A DNA stretch of 64,000 nucleotides from Patagioenas fasciata. Lineage: Eukaryota > Chordata > Aves > Columbiformes > Columbidae. Position 1 is the first letter of the stretch. Every line of letters starts with the position of its first letter. The notes below the pieces were generated by a model that saw nothing but the letters and a program-made list of their open reading frames with translations, did not search any database and had not been told where the DNA came from. A program made the translations under genes and the position numbers. Below are positions 51,446 to 64,000 of the stretch, one piece after another. The stretch covers positions 39,567,501 through 39,631,500 of the forward strand of contig NC_092526.1 of assembly GCF_037038585.1 (NCBI RefSeq), in the 5' to 3' direction.

Positions 51446-51769
51446 AAATTGTAAATTTTCCTTCATTGATTTCATAGGACTTTTTCTTCCCACTTACTTG
51501 CTGGATGTCCCTTTCATACGTGCAAGATTAATGAAGGCAGAATCCTATGTGATTACGACGATTACTTCAGTCAAACGGAGGACGTGTAACGCTCGAGTGT
51601 CCGTGTCAAGGCGACATCTGATTGGGCAACGCTGAACTCATTCGGTTTGCACACGGACCATGCGCGACGGAAACAAACAAACAAGGAGTAAAAAGAGAAA
51701 AAAAAAGTTAAAAATAAACCCAGAAGATCCTTAGATCGGGTGTATTGCTTTCTGCGCTCCCATCTCGCA

Positions 51770-52225
<456 letters not shown>

Positions 52226-52245
52226 CTACGGGAGCAAACAGACAC
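52226..52245 (-). other. splice acceptor of SATB2 terminal exon
   Basis: On the minus strand the sequence reads a TGTTTGCTCCCGTAG-type pyrimidine-rich run ending in AG at 52226-52227, immediately before the first codon of conserved SATB2 sequence. The acceptor leaves the homeodomain exon in phase 0. Confidence 0.85.
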
Positions 52246-53781
52246 ACACTTCATGGACCTGCGGAGCTCCGGCAGCTCGGGGGAACAGCCTTTACATAGG
52301 CCCTACTGTGCTCTGGTGAAGAAAACTACTAATTACTGTTCATTTTCCGCTGCCTCGCTCACCTGTGAGACAACCGCACCAGAAATTACATGCTGAAAGG
52401 AGAAAGCGATCTAAAAGGCAAACGACATCAAGTAGCCACAAACCCGCAAAATAAACAAATGCGAAATGTAGGTAATGAAAAGAAATACAGCCAAAATAAA
52501 AATGAAGTCAAGAGGTGTTAACAGTCTCAATGCTTGGCCAGCTCACTCATCTCAGACCATTTGTCCTCTTGCTTTTCTCCTCTTCTCTGTGATTCCTCGT
52601 GGCATTTGAGGCTGGAGACTCTCCCCGTTCCTACGAGATGCCAAGTACCACAAGGGCCCACTCACGCGTGGGACTGTCAGGTGCTACTTCATCATAAATA
52701 ATGATTTGGCATTAAAATCCATCGCAGCTGCTTTATGGGAGAAAAAAAAAGAAGTGTAGAGATTTGTGAAGATTTCCCTTCTGTGAAGAGCAACATCGTA
52801 GTCAGCTCAGTCGCTTCACAGCGCTGGCTTTAATGTATCTCTTGAACAGATTTCTCTGTATCACATCTGTATTAATTTCACTAGTTGAGGAGTTCTGAGT
52901 TCAAATAATTATATCCCTCAATTCGCAGAAACCCTCTGGGCAAACACGCTTTTCAGTCTTGCAACAGATTTTCACCAGCAGTATCTGCTTTTCGGGGAGT
53001 TTAAAGAAAGCATATGTAGCTCTTCATCTTCCTAACAGCCACTTAAAATGACTAAGAAAGGGCCTTGTGCAGCCCTTATTCCGGGGGAAAAATACCTGCT
53101 CTGAATTGTTAGAGACACAGAGGAGCTCCATCTGCTTGTTTTAAAACCAAATCTATACAAGAGAGATTGCTGGCAAAAAATCCCCTGCAGGATTTGGGGC
53201 TGGATTTGCCCAGAGGTTTCTTCAGAGGCACAGAAATAATTATTAGAACTCAATGCTACACAGCTAACAAAATCAATATGGATAATTTTTTCCTTCCACA
53301 ACTAAGAGGGAATTCTGGTTCTTCACCCAAAGAAGAAAACGTCTGTGCTGCAAACTGGAACAGCGAGAAAATCAACCCTACATCAAAGCTCTCTAAAGGG
53401 AAAAAATAAGGATAAAGAACAGAAATCTGAGAACCAGTGCTGAATTTTACACACAGACTGAGCCCCTAGAACAACGCTACATTAGTCAAGTTATCCCTGC
53501 GAGAGGGAAGCCCACTGTGGAATATCGGCCTGTTGGCAAATAAATAAAGCGGCTCTGTGCCCAAGAGCCCCTTCCTCATGCCCTGTCACAGTGATTTATA
53601 ACACCCCTGGTCTCCAGGAACAGGGTTTGAAAAGCAGGCAGGAGCCCCCAGCGCTGCCCAGCACACACCTGTGGCCGAGGAGACGAACCTGGAGGAGATG
53701 CCGCTGGACCAACCTGACCTGCAGCCCGGCCAACGCATCGCCCTTCTCCTGCTGTACCTCCATCTGTCCATCCACCCACCC

Positions 53782-54493
53782 GTCACAGAATCCCAGAAAG
53801 TCAGGGGTTGGAAGGGACCTGGAAAGCTCCTCCAGTGCAATCCCCCCATGGAGCAGGAACACCCAGCTGAGGTTCCACAGGAAGGTGTCCAGGCGGGTTT
53901 GAATGTCTGCAGAGAAGGAGACTCCACAACCTCCCTGGGCAGCCTGGGCCAGGCTCTGCCACCCTCACCAGGAACAAGTTTCTTCTCATATTTAAGTGGA
54001 ACCTCCTGTGTTCCGGTTTGCACCCATCGCCCCTTGTCCTATCACTGGTTGTCACCCAGAAGAGCCTGGCTCCATCCTCCTGACACTCCCCCTTTCCATA
54101 TTGATCCCCAGGAATGAGTCACCCCTCAGTCTCCTCTTCTCCAGCTCCAGAGCCCCAGCTCCCTCAGCCTTTCCTCACACGGGAGATGCTCCACTCCCTT
54201 CAGCATCTTGGTGGCTGCGCTGGACTCTCTCCAGCAGTTCCCTGTCCTTCTGGAACTGAGGGGCCACAACTGGACACAATATTCCAGGTGTGGTCTCCCC
54301 AGGGCAGAGTAGAGGGGCAGGAGAACCTCTCTGACCTACTGACCACCCCCTTCTAACCCACCCCAGGTACCATTGGCCTTCCTGGCCACAAGGGCCCAGT
54401 GCTGGCTCATGGTCACCCTGCTGTCCACCAGGACCCCCAGGTCCCTTTCCCCTATGCTGCTCTCTAACAGGTCATTCCCCAACTTATACTGGA
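53782..54493 (-). mobile_element. CR1 fragment in SATB2 intron, young subfamily
   Basis: This is a reversed CR1 of about 710 bp, lying in the same transcriptional direction as SATB2. It extends from the 3' terminus to the sequence around ACTTATACTGG. The young-subfamily block is at 54086-54120. It is nearly the mirror image of the 60021-60746 copy, including a nearly identical truncation region. Confidence 0.93.
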
Positions 54494-57329
54494 ATATATA
54501 CCGTCCATCCCACCATCCATCCAGCCGCTGCGCAGCACTGGTTCCCAAGGCAGGACCTGTCGCCGTGTCCCCAGCGCCTCGATGCCCCCGGGTGCGTGTG
54601 AGGACACGGATGTGCAGACACACAGCTGCAGGTTGCTGAAAAGCGGGTGTCACCAACGGTGACATGCAGGGCTTGCCACCCCCCGGGCAAGGGCTGTTGG
54701 CGGGCAGAAGCGCTGCAAATGTGTTTTGGTCCCAAAAGATTCCTTTTCCTCCCAAGGAGGTAAATACTGAGGGTGTCACAGCAATGGAGCTGAGCAAGAA
54801 GCTGGGGGAAAGGAGAAACTCAAATGGAAATGACAGATACCCTTGTTTATGTTTTACTACATCTCTGGTAATAAAAGAGCATCATGTTCTAATGAAGGGA
54901 GTCACTCAGCTGCCCTTTGAGGATTTCTTTTTACTCCGCAGATTGTTTTCAAAGAGAAGAACTGACATTTGCAGATACCGGAGCTGCAGACGACGCTCAG
55001 AGCCGTATGTCAGCCCCAAGCAGCGGAGCCGGCGCTGCTGACACCGGCCGAGGACACTTGTCACACAGCCCCTGCCCACATCGTGTCCCCTCTCTCCCGT
55101 CCCCTGGCATCCTGCAGCCAAAAAGAAAAGGATTTAACACCACAAATAAGCTGGCAGGGAATTTACAGGCGGCGTCACACGAAAAGCCGCCAGCAGTTCT
55201 ACTGATCAGAGGCTGAATTCAAGTAGCAGCTACCAGAGATAGAAACACGTCCAGAAAGAGCGCGAATGACTCTGCTTGTTCTTCTTGGAGTCGGAAGGCG
55301 GCTTTTTTTGTCCCTTTTCAGTTGACAAATAGCATGAGAAATGATCCAGCCTGAAAAATGTTACAAGACTTCCAATCAAATATAACGATGAAAAAAACTC
55401 AGCAATACAGGATCGGCAGCAGTAAAATGTTTAATTTGAAGGAGATGAAGAGATGCCTACAGCATCTATAAAGCAATCAACCAAAGAGAGGGCTGAGAGC
55501 GAGAGGGAAAGAATAATTCTGCTTAACCCTTCCTTTGCTGGAGTGACCTCTCCAGAAGAGAAAACACAAAACCCAGGGGCTATCAGTGTAAAATATTAGG
55601 AAAAGGTTGTATTGCATTTCAATTACCATTTTCCTAAGTAATACAAAAACCTAAAGCTACCCTTATAACAGATAAATCTCATTATTTCACTAACTTCTGG
55701 GGCTTCGCTCTGGATTTCCAGTGGCATTAACAAAGGATTTCCACGACACAACATTACCAAGCTACAGAAAGATGGATAAACACACAGAATTTCCTTCAGG
55801 TTCAGGCTGTGATCAGTTTTGCATTTCCTTCCCGTAATATGGGCTATTTAATACAAAAGAGCATTCTTTTCTATGAGAAGCAGATCAGCTGTTGAGACAC
55901 GTGATGCAACCTGAGGTCTAAATTACCTTTTTGTTAAATATTTGCTTCGAACTACCTTTGTAAAATGTCGATTTGGGCAATTTGCTGCCTTGGCGTCCAG
56001 CTCTGCCCGCCACAGCCCCTCAGAGGAAACTCTCCATTTGTGGCAGTCGCAGATTTTCCGTTTTTGGGGTCATTACGATCTGTGCCTTTCCCCACCGCTC
56101 CCCGGCCAGCGGTGGGACACCCTCCTCCTCCTTGGCCACCACCATCTGGAGCTGACTTCCCTTCCCCATCTACTTTCCAATCAAATGTGAAGATAGAGAT
56201 TTCCTTCCATGCCCACAGGACTTATTTTTTCCACCCCTTCAAGATATCTCGTCTTTAAACTCTCCAGGCCTTCCAAACATTTCAGAACAGAGCAGTGTTG
56301 GGCTTTAAGGAGGTTCATTCACACAGACTTTAACCTCACAGACAAACTCATTTTTCCCAATGAATTGACCAGCCCTGGTAGAAAACTTGCAAGAAAACGA
56401 ATATGACAGAAGTTGACTTTAAAAGATAAAGTGACTGGTCTGAAATTGCGCTGTACTGAAATACGATTTGAAGGCCGCAATGAAAACCAGCTGGAAGCCA
56501 TGTGTAAAATATAATAGTACATGCCTACAGGGAAGGAAGCGAGATATTGAATTATTACTTTTAGGAGAGTATATAATGTAGTGTATCATTACGGGAGTGA
56601 TCGGGATTACTTGTAATAAGCTAAGGGTTTGTGGTCTGGAGTTATTGGGGGGAAGGGATCGCCACCCTGTTTTACACGTATCCGCTCCCCACGTCTCAGG
56701 ATGTTCCCGCAGGACAAACCTGACTCGGGCAGATGCGTTCCCACGGAAAAGAGAGGAGAGCGAGCCCAATCTGAACGATGAACGTCAAGTAATTGCAGTC
56801 TGTGCCTGCACTGCATTTATTTTTGGCTGGATTCGCCGTCCCATTGCTGTTTGTCTCCATTTGCACCCACTTTCTAGCTAGAACGAGGCAGGTGAGAAGG
56901 GTGAGTGGCCACGAGAGGCAAGCAGGATACACACACCAACTGCAGTGAGACACCGTCAAATTCCACCTTTTATCGCCTCAACAGCCATTGCAGCCGATTA
57001 GAAACAGGAACCGCGTTTCTGCGTGAAAACCCCAAGCTCTTTTGTTTCGTGGTGTGGTTCTGCTCTTTCCTTTGCAGACAGGACTAGTCAGGTGAGCTCC
57101 CTTCCGATGGGCTTTGCTGAGATGATGAGCTGCCCCTTACTATGAGAAACACCAAAAATGTTACATCCTTGGAAGGCAAGACTGCATTTGCAGCACACAC
57201 TGTCCTGGTCAGACAGTGCGTTTGAGTGAGCATGAGCAGGTCCCTCGAGTGGGTGTGCTGGCCGGTATGTCCTCAGAACCCAAACCCACCAGGAGCAAAG
57301 CTGAACGGGCTGGGCTTCTCTTCACTACG

Positions 57330-57535
57330 GGAGGTTGAGGTTGGATCTGGGGAACAATTTCTTCCCCAAAGGGCTGTGGGGCATTGGAACAGGCTGCCCA
57401 GGGCAGTGCTGGAGTCACCATCCCTGGAGGGTTGAACAGATGGAGATGAGGTTCTCAGGGACATGGGGCAGTGCCAGGGCTGAGGGAACGGACTCAATGA
57501 TCTTAAAGGTCTTTTCCAACCAAAATTATTCTGTA
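57330..57535 (+). mobile_element. CR1 3' end, different subfamily
   Basis: GGAACAATTTCTTCCCCAAA, then GGCATTGGAACAGGCTGCCC, and ending GATCTTAAAGGTCTTTTCCA with ATTATTCTGTA, is the 3' end of a classic CR1 subfamily distinct from the young one here. The upstream boundary is uncertain by a few tens of bases. Confidence 0.88.
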
Positions 57536-58499
57536 GTGGGAAGGGTCTCACCTTTTGGCTTTCCTTCCCAGGTACACAGCTCTCGTAGCCAGCCGCAACA
57601 CTCTATCACACCAAGGACTCTATGCAAATACAGCAAGTTATTACTCTGCCTAAGGAGCCCAAAATGAAAGCCAGAGAAAATGCAGACACCTTACAAAATA
57701 TAGGGCCAGCGCCGGTGTCTGGCACATGTTGAGAGTTCACTTCCGAGACAACCCCCATCGCCTTGCAAAAGCAATCTTATATCTAGAAGGAGAGGCTGTC
57801 TCCCTCAGCAGAGCTGGCAGGAACATCTGCGGGAGATGATCTGTCCTCCCCACCTCCAAAACCTCGCAGCTTCCCTTCATCCCAGCGCCGTGCAGGAGGA
57901 GCAGAGCAAGAGCTGCCACGAGCAGCCCCGCACCGACAGCCTCCCGGCCCGGGGCTTGGGGTAAGAGCGCTCATTACACACCATCGCTGCGCCAACACAC
58001 TTTACAGCTCGCCTAGGGATGTCTGTACAAGAAACTGAAGCAGAAGTTACTATTTGCACCTGTGTTCATTTCTTTCCTCTTAAAAATGTGGTTCTTAGAC
58101 TACTCTCCCCCCCCACCTTGCAAAAATATATTCATTTGGGCAAATGCTGCAGCACTCGTCGCAGTTCCAAATGAATTATTTTCTTTGGGCTCATGCTCAC
58201 AGCGGTGATTTCACACCTCGACACCATAAAGCTGTGTTAAAGACTGTGGTTTAGTTTCCTTGCTTTTCTTGGATTATACAGTATCCTAAGGTCAAAACTC
58301 AGGAAAATCCAAAACTGTTATTAGAAAAAGTATCTATGAAGTGATGACAAATTGCAGACTACAGGTGTTAGATTACATTTTGACTCCAGGCAGGTTTAAT
58401 ATACTTCAGTTTCCTTTTTACATTTGCCCTTAGCAGGTACTGTTATCGGTAAGGGATTTAAAAAAATATATGGTACTCAATAAAAGAAGACCGTGTCAA

Positions 58500-58720
58500 A
58501 AAAAAATCAATACGAGCGTGCAAAGTGGCAGGAAGTCTGACATGGATAAATATGTTCACTTTCATCTCACTTCAGCCCGAGCCTCTTCTAATTTCGTAGC
58601 TCAGATGCTAGCCGCACATCCACACATTTTCCAGTGCAGCTTAGTAATGGCTTAACAAGAGTAAACACCATTATTAGAGATAATTATAATACATGTTTGT
58701 GATATGACGTGCCCCGTCTG
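58500..58720. promoter_or_regulatory. candidate conserved intronic element
   Basis: The stretch contains TGGATAAATATGTTCACTTT, GCTTAGTAATGGCTTAACAA and CATTATTAGAGATAATTATA, with forkhead-like and homeodomain-like cores, inside the SATB2 last intron. No exon signature is seen. Inference from texture only. Confidence 0.25.
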
Positions 58721-60020
58721 ATGCGAGCCAGACCAGATCAGCCAGCCAGAGCTGGTGGCCACAGCTTGTAACCTGGCAGCCCTGGGGGCCTCTCGGCTCT
58801 GGGTACTGGTCACTATCCAAGCCACGCAGAACTGGGGGCCAGAGAGAACTGTGAGCAGAGAAGGGGGTTCCCAGGGAATCCAAAGGCAAGTTTGGTTTCC
58901 AGGCGGGGACGTGCGCTGGTTGAACACCTCTAGAGCAAACTGGCTTCCCTTGGCTCTACAGCGGTCGCCTTGCCTCAGGGCAGGAGACAGCAAGCTGAAA
59001 ACATGGCACCGAATGCAGCCCCAGCCCTTGAGACAGCAGCACAGCCCGCACTGCCAGAAATGGTCACAAAAGTGACCAAAAAGGACAACGGGAAGACAAA
59101 AAGAATTTCAAAAAATAAAACTTTGAGTCGTGTGCAGCTTCTGCAGCCCCACGCAAAGTGATAAGCACAAGCATTGGCAAAACGCAATTAATCTTGAAGG
59201 CGGGGGGAAGGTGTCTCCCTCCCCCGGCACACGTTGCTCCCATTAGTGCTACCAGGAGCTTAGCACGCATCAAAGAGCAAATCCACCGCAAAACATTTTT
59301 AAGAGCTATCATCACTGGAGATAAAAAGTGAATTACAGCCTGATTACAGCACCCTGCTAAGAGGCTGCATGTGCGGCGCTGCTGGCGGGGACAGCTGGAG
59401 GTGACCCATCACTTCTAGCCAGGTCTGAGGTGAGCGTCAAACCCCTCTGCGGAGGAATCGCTCCTGCTCTTTGCTTTTCCTTCAAGAAGCCATGGCACTG
59501 CTGTCTGCACAGTTGTTGGAGGAATGTTTACAAATCAGCTTGACAAAGAGAAGAAAAAAATTCTGCCATCACTTGACCACAATCATGATCTTATTCTTCA
59601 GTAATGCGTGGTTTATTTCCCTTTCCTGATCTCTGCTAATAGACAGCACGTGCCTACACAATAGCCACTATTTTGTCTGTATAATGTTAAAAAAATAAAT
59701 CACAAAACTCTGACAATGGCGAGCAGCATCCCGGTGTTTCCTGGGGTAACTGCTCTCCTTCGAATGCCAACTCCACTCTTCCCACCAAGGCACAGGCACA
59801 ACTTTCATTGCTGCACAAGTGCCTGAGAACTGGCTGATTTTATGGGGCCGCACAAATGAGCTCACGCTGATGAACATCGGTGAATTAGCTCTGAATTTCC
59901 CATCTTTGGCTGGTTTAAGCCAGATTCCTCGGCTTACGGCACAGTAACCGTGGCTGGCAGAGGGCATCCCCTTCTCAAACATCGACCTGTGGCTTGGGCA
60001 GGTTGCATCTGCATCTGGAC

Positions 60021-60746
60021 CTGGGCAGGAACAACCCCAGGTTCCAGTATAAGTTGGGGAATGACCTATTAGAGAGCAGTGTAGGGGAAAGGGACCTGGG
60101 GGTCCTGGGAACAGCAGGGTGACCATGAGCCAGCACTGGGCCCTTGTGGCCAGGAAGGCCAATGGTACCTGGGGTGGGTTAGAAGGGGGTGGTCAGTAGG
60201 TCAGAGAGGTTCTCCTGCCCCTCTGCTCTGCCCTGGGGAGACCACACCTGGAATATTGTGTCCAGTTGTGGCCCCTCAGTTCCAGAAGGACAGGGAACTG
60301 CTGGAGAGAGTCCAGCGCAGCCACCAAGATGCTGAAGGGAGTGGAGCATCTCCCGTGTGAGGAAAGGCTGAGGGAGCTGGGGCTCTGGAGCTGGAGAAGA
60401 GGAGACTGAGGGGTGACTCATTCATGGGGATCAATATGGAAAGGGGGAGTGTCAGGAGGATGGAGCCAGGCTCTTCTGGGTGACAACCAGTGACAGGACA
60501 AGGGGCAATGGGTGCAAACTGGAACACAGGAGGTTCCACTTAAATATGAGAAGAAACATGTTTGGGGTGAGGGTGGCAGAGCCTGGCCCAGGCTGCCCAG
60601 GGAGGTTGTGGAGTCTCCTTCTCTGCAGACATTCAAACCCGCCTGGACACCTTCCTGTGGAACCTCAGCTGGGTGTTCCTGCTCCATGGGGGGATTGCAC
60701 TGGATGAGCTTTCCAGGTCCCTTCCAGCCCCTGACATTCTGGGATT
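60021..60746 (+). mobile_element. CR1 fragment in SATB2 intron, young subfamily, antisense to the gene
   Basis: Sense CR1 runs from CTGGGCAGGAACAACCCCAG to CCAGCCCCTGACATTCTGGG, with the young-subfamily block at 60417-60449. It is antisense to SATB2 and forms an inverted pair with 53782-54493, about 5.5 kb apart. Confidence 0.93.
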
Positions 60747-62142
60747 TCGCGCTGTGGAGCACAGGGCCCTGCTGGGCCCTTCCCACACAGCCAGAGCTCA
60801 GTGGTGCCCGGATGGAGGCTCTGCCCCACATTTTGGGTGTATTTGGAGTTTCCCCACCCCGGCCCTGCTACCCCCAATGAGGAGCTGGCCGAACGCCACA
60901 GAAACCCAGGATGTGACCAAAGGCTTTCTGGTTCACTCTTCTGCAGAGAAAATACTTCTGGTATCCCCCGCATTGTTTAATTAACACGAGGCGTGTTCTC
61001 CTTTCCTTTGGAAAATCAGAAGAGTGTTTGTGGGCAATGTGAGCCAGATCTTCCCTGACGAGCCCCAAGCTAGAGCCACGCTTAAGGTCAGGCTCTAAAC
61101 CCCTAACTATGGTGGCACGATCGGCGCCACCATAATCATCTTGTTTTCCAGTTCCTCGGAGCAGGGCAGGCCCGGCATTATTGCAGGAAGGATATGTTTG
61201 GATTAGACACTGGATTTGAGGGGGGCGGGGGGTAATTATTTGTCCCATCAAACTGTTTTAGGTCCTTAGAGACGGTTATTTGGGGTTCCAGGAATACCCG
61301 ACTGCACTGCTAATTTTTACAATGGGGGCAGTTAGAAGTCAGGAGAACCTGACTGTTATGGTTAGTGAAAATAGTAGATTTGTGCTGATAAAACACTACT
61401 CAGCATGTTTTTTGCTTTCTAGACGTAACCACCGAGGCACTTAATAACAGGACTTGAGCAAACTATACTGTGTGAATCAAACACATAAAAGCACAAATAT
61501 TCCTTTTTTTAGAAAGCAAGTCTTAAAAAGTGCATTATAATCAACTACCATGGTAAAAAAGCAAAACATCCAGCATTACCACACATGCAACTGGAATAAC
61601 ATGCTTTATTATACCCTTAGATTGCGAGTGGGTAAATAAAAATCAAATGACCGGTCTCCCGCACAGATCAGGGCACTGAGGACAGGAGGTCTCAGAATTA
61701 GCTCTGAAATCCTTTGCCTTCCTGATTATGCTCCAGAAAGGGTGAGGATGTCCCCAGGACTGAGGAAGCTATGCCAGTGTCACCATGTCCCTCTGCTCTC
61801 ACCTGCACCTGCTCTGCGGGTTCTGGAAGAAAAAGGCTTTATGGAAAGTGAACAGCACCTGCAGTTTCTATTCACAGCACTAGAAAATACGCAGTTGGGG
61901 GAAAAATTGGTATAATTCAATCATTTTTAATAAAATGGTTTAATATATGGCCAGCGAGGCAATTGTAGGAGGAAGCAGAACGAGACACCATTACGGCCCT
62001 GCGGTTTGTGCAGATCTGTATGCAAGGACTTTTGCTGTGTGCTGTCTGGGTTAGAATTGTGTGGCGTTTTCAGTCAAAAATCTTTCTTGTGGTCAAAAAT
62101 ATTGACTAAGTATTGCCTAAATAAAGACCACTTTGCCAAGCG

Positions 62143-62144
<2 letters not shown>

Positions 62145-62182
<38 letters not shown>
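62145..62182. repeat. (GT)19 microsatellite in SATB2 intron
   Basis: There are nineteen uninterrupted GT units. This is probably length-polymorphic, and it produces an apparent valine/cysteine run in the overlapping ORF, which is not a gene. Confidence 0.95.
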
Positions 62183-62184
<2 letters not shown>

Positions 62185-63474
62185 TCTGACCAAATTCAAG
62201 CCATTGTTCAGGCGTTTTTCACCGAACAGCATATTCTGGTTGCTTCTATACAGAACTTTTGCTCTTCACATTCTTCCTAGTTTCCTTTAAAGCGTATTAT
62301 TTTCCTTTGGGTTTGTCAGAAATGTTAGCAACCCCTTAAACTCAGCTCCAGCACTTCCATACAAAGGGTTGCACTGATGGGGGCTGCGCTAGAACAAAAC
62401 GTAATGCAGTTTATAAAACGAGCTGGATGTGAATCTTCCCTGTCTCAAAATCCAATAAAGCTTATGATTTTTATTGCATGTGGGAGTCCTTCGGTCTGTG
62501 TAATACTGATGAGGAGCCCAGGCAGCAAGTCTGATAAAACCAAAACTGCTTTTGAATATATTCAAGGCAGAGGTACCCGGGAGGGCCGTGTGTGTGCGGC
62601 CGATGGCCCAGGGGCTCACACGGGCCCTGGGGTTTCTCCCTCCGTTCTGTTTTGTTCCATTCTCTCCCGAAAGAACAACCCCAACCCTCTCTGACCCTTG
62701 AATCCTCCCGGAAAGGAGGAATCACCTCAAAACTGCTCCCCCTCACCTTTCCGACTCTCGTGAACCCAGAAAATTCACGACATGCTTAGGCCAGGGCTCC
62801 GGACTGGACTTTAATGCAGCCCAAGCAGGGCAAGGCGGTTCTTACTCCTGGTGTCATTCCAGCGAGAGAACACCAGGAATAACACCACTCCAAGTCAGCA
62901 ATCCTTCCCTGGTGCTAATCAAGGCCATTAAAAAGGCACACGCAGTTTGTATGACGCAGAAGGACAAAGACAACCACAAAAATGAACCAAAACCAGGGAA
63001 AAAAATCAGAGATTAGAAGGACTACCGCTCCTGTCAGCAAACCGCGGTCTGAACGCATGATAAGTGGCTGAAAGACACAATCACTGCAAGATCTAGAGAC
63101 GAAAAAAAGTCTGAATGAAATGTAAATTAAAGCTTCTCTGCCATGGGAGCGTTTCCTTCCAGGGCCATCGGGAGATCCAGACCCCGGCCTCCCCGAGGAA
63201 AACACACGCGCTCAAAAGCCAACAGCTGGAGGGAAAGGAAGGGAAACCCAAACACCGCAGACTCACTCCGGGAGATTTCCGTGGAGGTTCCCTCCCCGTT
63301 ATTCAGGGTCAGCGCTGCCCGTGTGGTTTCCTGCCTGCCGCTGCAGCTTAGCGAGGCCTCAGCAAGACGGGCAAATGTATAGGAATTCGGGAAACTAAAA
63401 CCAAACGAGCCCTGGTTTGCACTTATGCAGAGGAGCAGAGGGACCTGTGGCCGGGTGGGTTGCAAAGGCGCACA

Positions 63475-63556
63475 GACGAGGTTCTCAGGGCCATGAGTTA
63501 GTGCCAGAGTGAGGTTACGCTTGGACCCGATGATCCCGAGGGTCTTTTCCCACCAC
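63475..63556 (+). mobile_element. old CR1 3' tail
   Basis: GACGAGGTTCTCAGGGCCAT, then CGATGATCCCGAGGGTCTTT, aligns by eye with the end of the 57330 copy, with more substitutions and retained CpGs. It is short, diverged and non-coding. Confidence 0.7.
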
Positions 63557-63689
63557 AAAGCAAAACCCAACCAGGAATGTAGGCAGGAGCCGCCATATGG
63601 AAAGGGCATTCTGAAATGAAACCCGAAAGCCAGACGAGATCCGAGCGAAGGACGGTTTCACTTAAGGGAAATCTCGGAGGTCAAGCGGC

Positions 63690-63830
63690 AATTAACTGAA
63701 AGGTTCTGATTGAATACGCTATTGACTGCGCTCACATCAGGCAGGGCCCTGTTTATTATACCTTATGGGCTGTCTAGGTGCCAAGACATTAAACTGTCAA
63801 TAATCTATTAATACTAAACAGCTCCTCCCT
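63690..63830. promoter_or_regulatory. candidate conserved intronic element
   Basis: GGCAATTAACTGAAAGGTTC, GTTTATTATACCTTATGGGC (posterior-HOX-like TTTAT) and AACTGTCAATAATCTATTAA (TGTCA and AATCTATTA PBX/MEIS-like) cluster in about 140 unique bases in the intron. Not verified. Confidence 0.25.
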
Positions 63831-64000
63831 CCGTCCTCCCCCGTGCAAATCCTCTCAGGGTAAGAAACTGCACTAAAGAGACGGAAATTTTGGAAGTGAG
63901 ATGGAAATGAGCTTTTTAGGGTATTTCTTTGCTCGGTTCCAGCTGAAAGTACGGCGACATTCATAAACAATATAACGCGCAGTCTGTAACTACATGGAAA

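Larger units (their letters stand above)
49275..51769 (-). other. SATB2: SATB2 3' UTR (predicted extent)
   Basis: This is AT-rich non-coding sequence directly after the SATB2 stop codon. I place its end near 49275 because two AATAAA signals on the minus strand (49310-49315 and 49296-49301) lie 20-40 bases upstream and the sequence then changes to a CpG island. The resulting length of about 2.5 kb resembles the mammalian SATB2 3' UTR as I remember it. Internal AATAAA signals at 51102-51107 and 49488-49493 could give shorter isoforms. The UTR holds a purine-rich tract (minus strand) at 51054-51101, TA repeats at 51399-51441, a Pumilio-type UGUAGAUA at 50145-50152, microRNA seed matches (listed separately) and an unexpected CpG-rich block. 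The 162-residue ORF at 49439-49927 inside it has no recognisable domain and is taken as chance. The exact cleavage site is inferred. Confidence 0.8.
52226..64000 (-). other. SATB2: SATB2 last intron (3' part, 11.8 kb)
   Basis: This is everything upstream (minus sense) of the terminal exon. It ends at the acceptor CCCGTAG (52226-52232). I searched the minus-strand translations for CUT-domain or other SATB2 exon sequence and found none, so the stretch appears to be a single intron running off the window. It contains four CR1 fragments (53782-54493 minus; 57330-57535, 60021-60746 and 63475-63556 plus), a (GT)19 microsatellite at 62145-62182, and candidate conserved non-coding blocks near 58500-58720 and 63690-63830. 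The remaining sequence is unique with no recognised genes. Confidence 0.85.

Overview
This window looks like part of a bird chromosome. It carries many CR1 retrotransposon fragments with the octamer-like 3' ends (ATTCTGTG/GATTCT) typical of avian CR1, a solo endogenous-retrovirus LTR starting TGTCCTGG, long non-coding spacers, and one recognisable protein-coding exon whose translation is a SATB2 C-terminus. I cannot name the species. The abundance of one very homogeneous CR1 subfamily suggests a lineage in which that CR1 was recently active.

The only supported gene is SATB2, on the minus strand. Its terminal coding exon (homeodomain plus acidic tail) lies at 51770-52225. The 3' UTR runs down to about 49275, where two AATAAA signals sit. 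The partial last intron fills 52226-64000. The CUT domains and all upstream exons lie beyond the right edge. The 3' UTR carries seed matches for miR-31 (two), miR-34, miR-23 and miR-27, families already linked to SATB2 in mammals, and these support its full extent.

Positions 1 to about 49270 are intergenic DNA downstream of SATB2. In other vertebrates this side is a gene desert rich in regulatory DNA. No ORF here has a recognisable domain except the CR1 reverse transcriptase remnant. The identifiable contents are: CR1 at 3276-3880; a solo LTR with a perfect 5-bp target duplication at 4437-5098; CR1 at 8621-8808; a CR1 tail at 22041; a 1.2-kb CR1 with RT remnants at 25553-26797; a hAT-like DNA transposon at 27469-27965; and CR1 copies at 43460, 45812 and 47049. 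Two stretches (about 8.8-25.5 kb and 28.0-43.5 kb) are almost free of recognisable young transposons.

The most interesting unexplained structures are three CpG-rich islands near the SATB2 3' end. The island at about 45380-45800 has clustered YY1-, NF-Y- and Sp1-type motifs, as expected of a TATA-less promoter, but has no recognised gene. A second lies at about 48960-49210, just past the SATB2 poly(A) site. A third lies inside the 3' UTR at about 50280-50520. The last intron also holds a near-identical inverted pair of 0.7-kb CR1 copies (53782-54493 and 60021-60746) that could fold into long dsRNA in the pre-mRNA. All of this comes from reading the sequence alone. Conservation, expression and species assignment were not tested.
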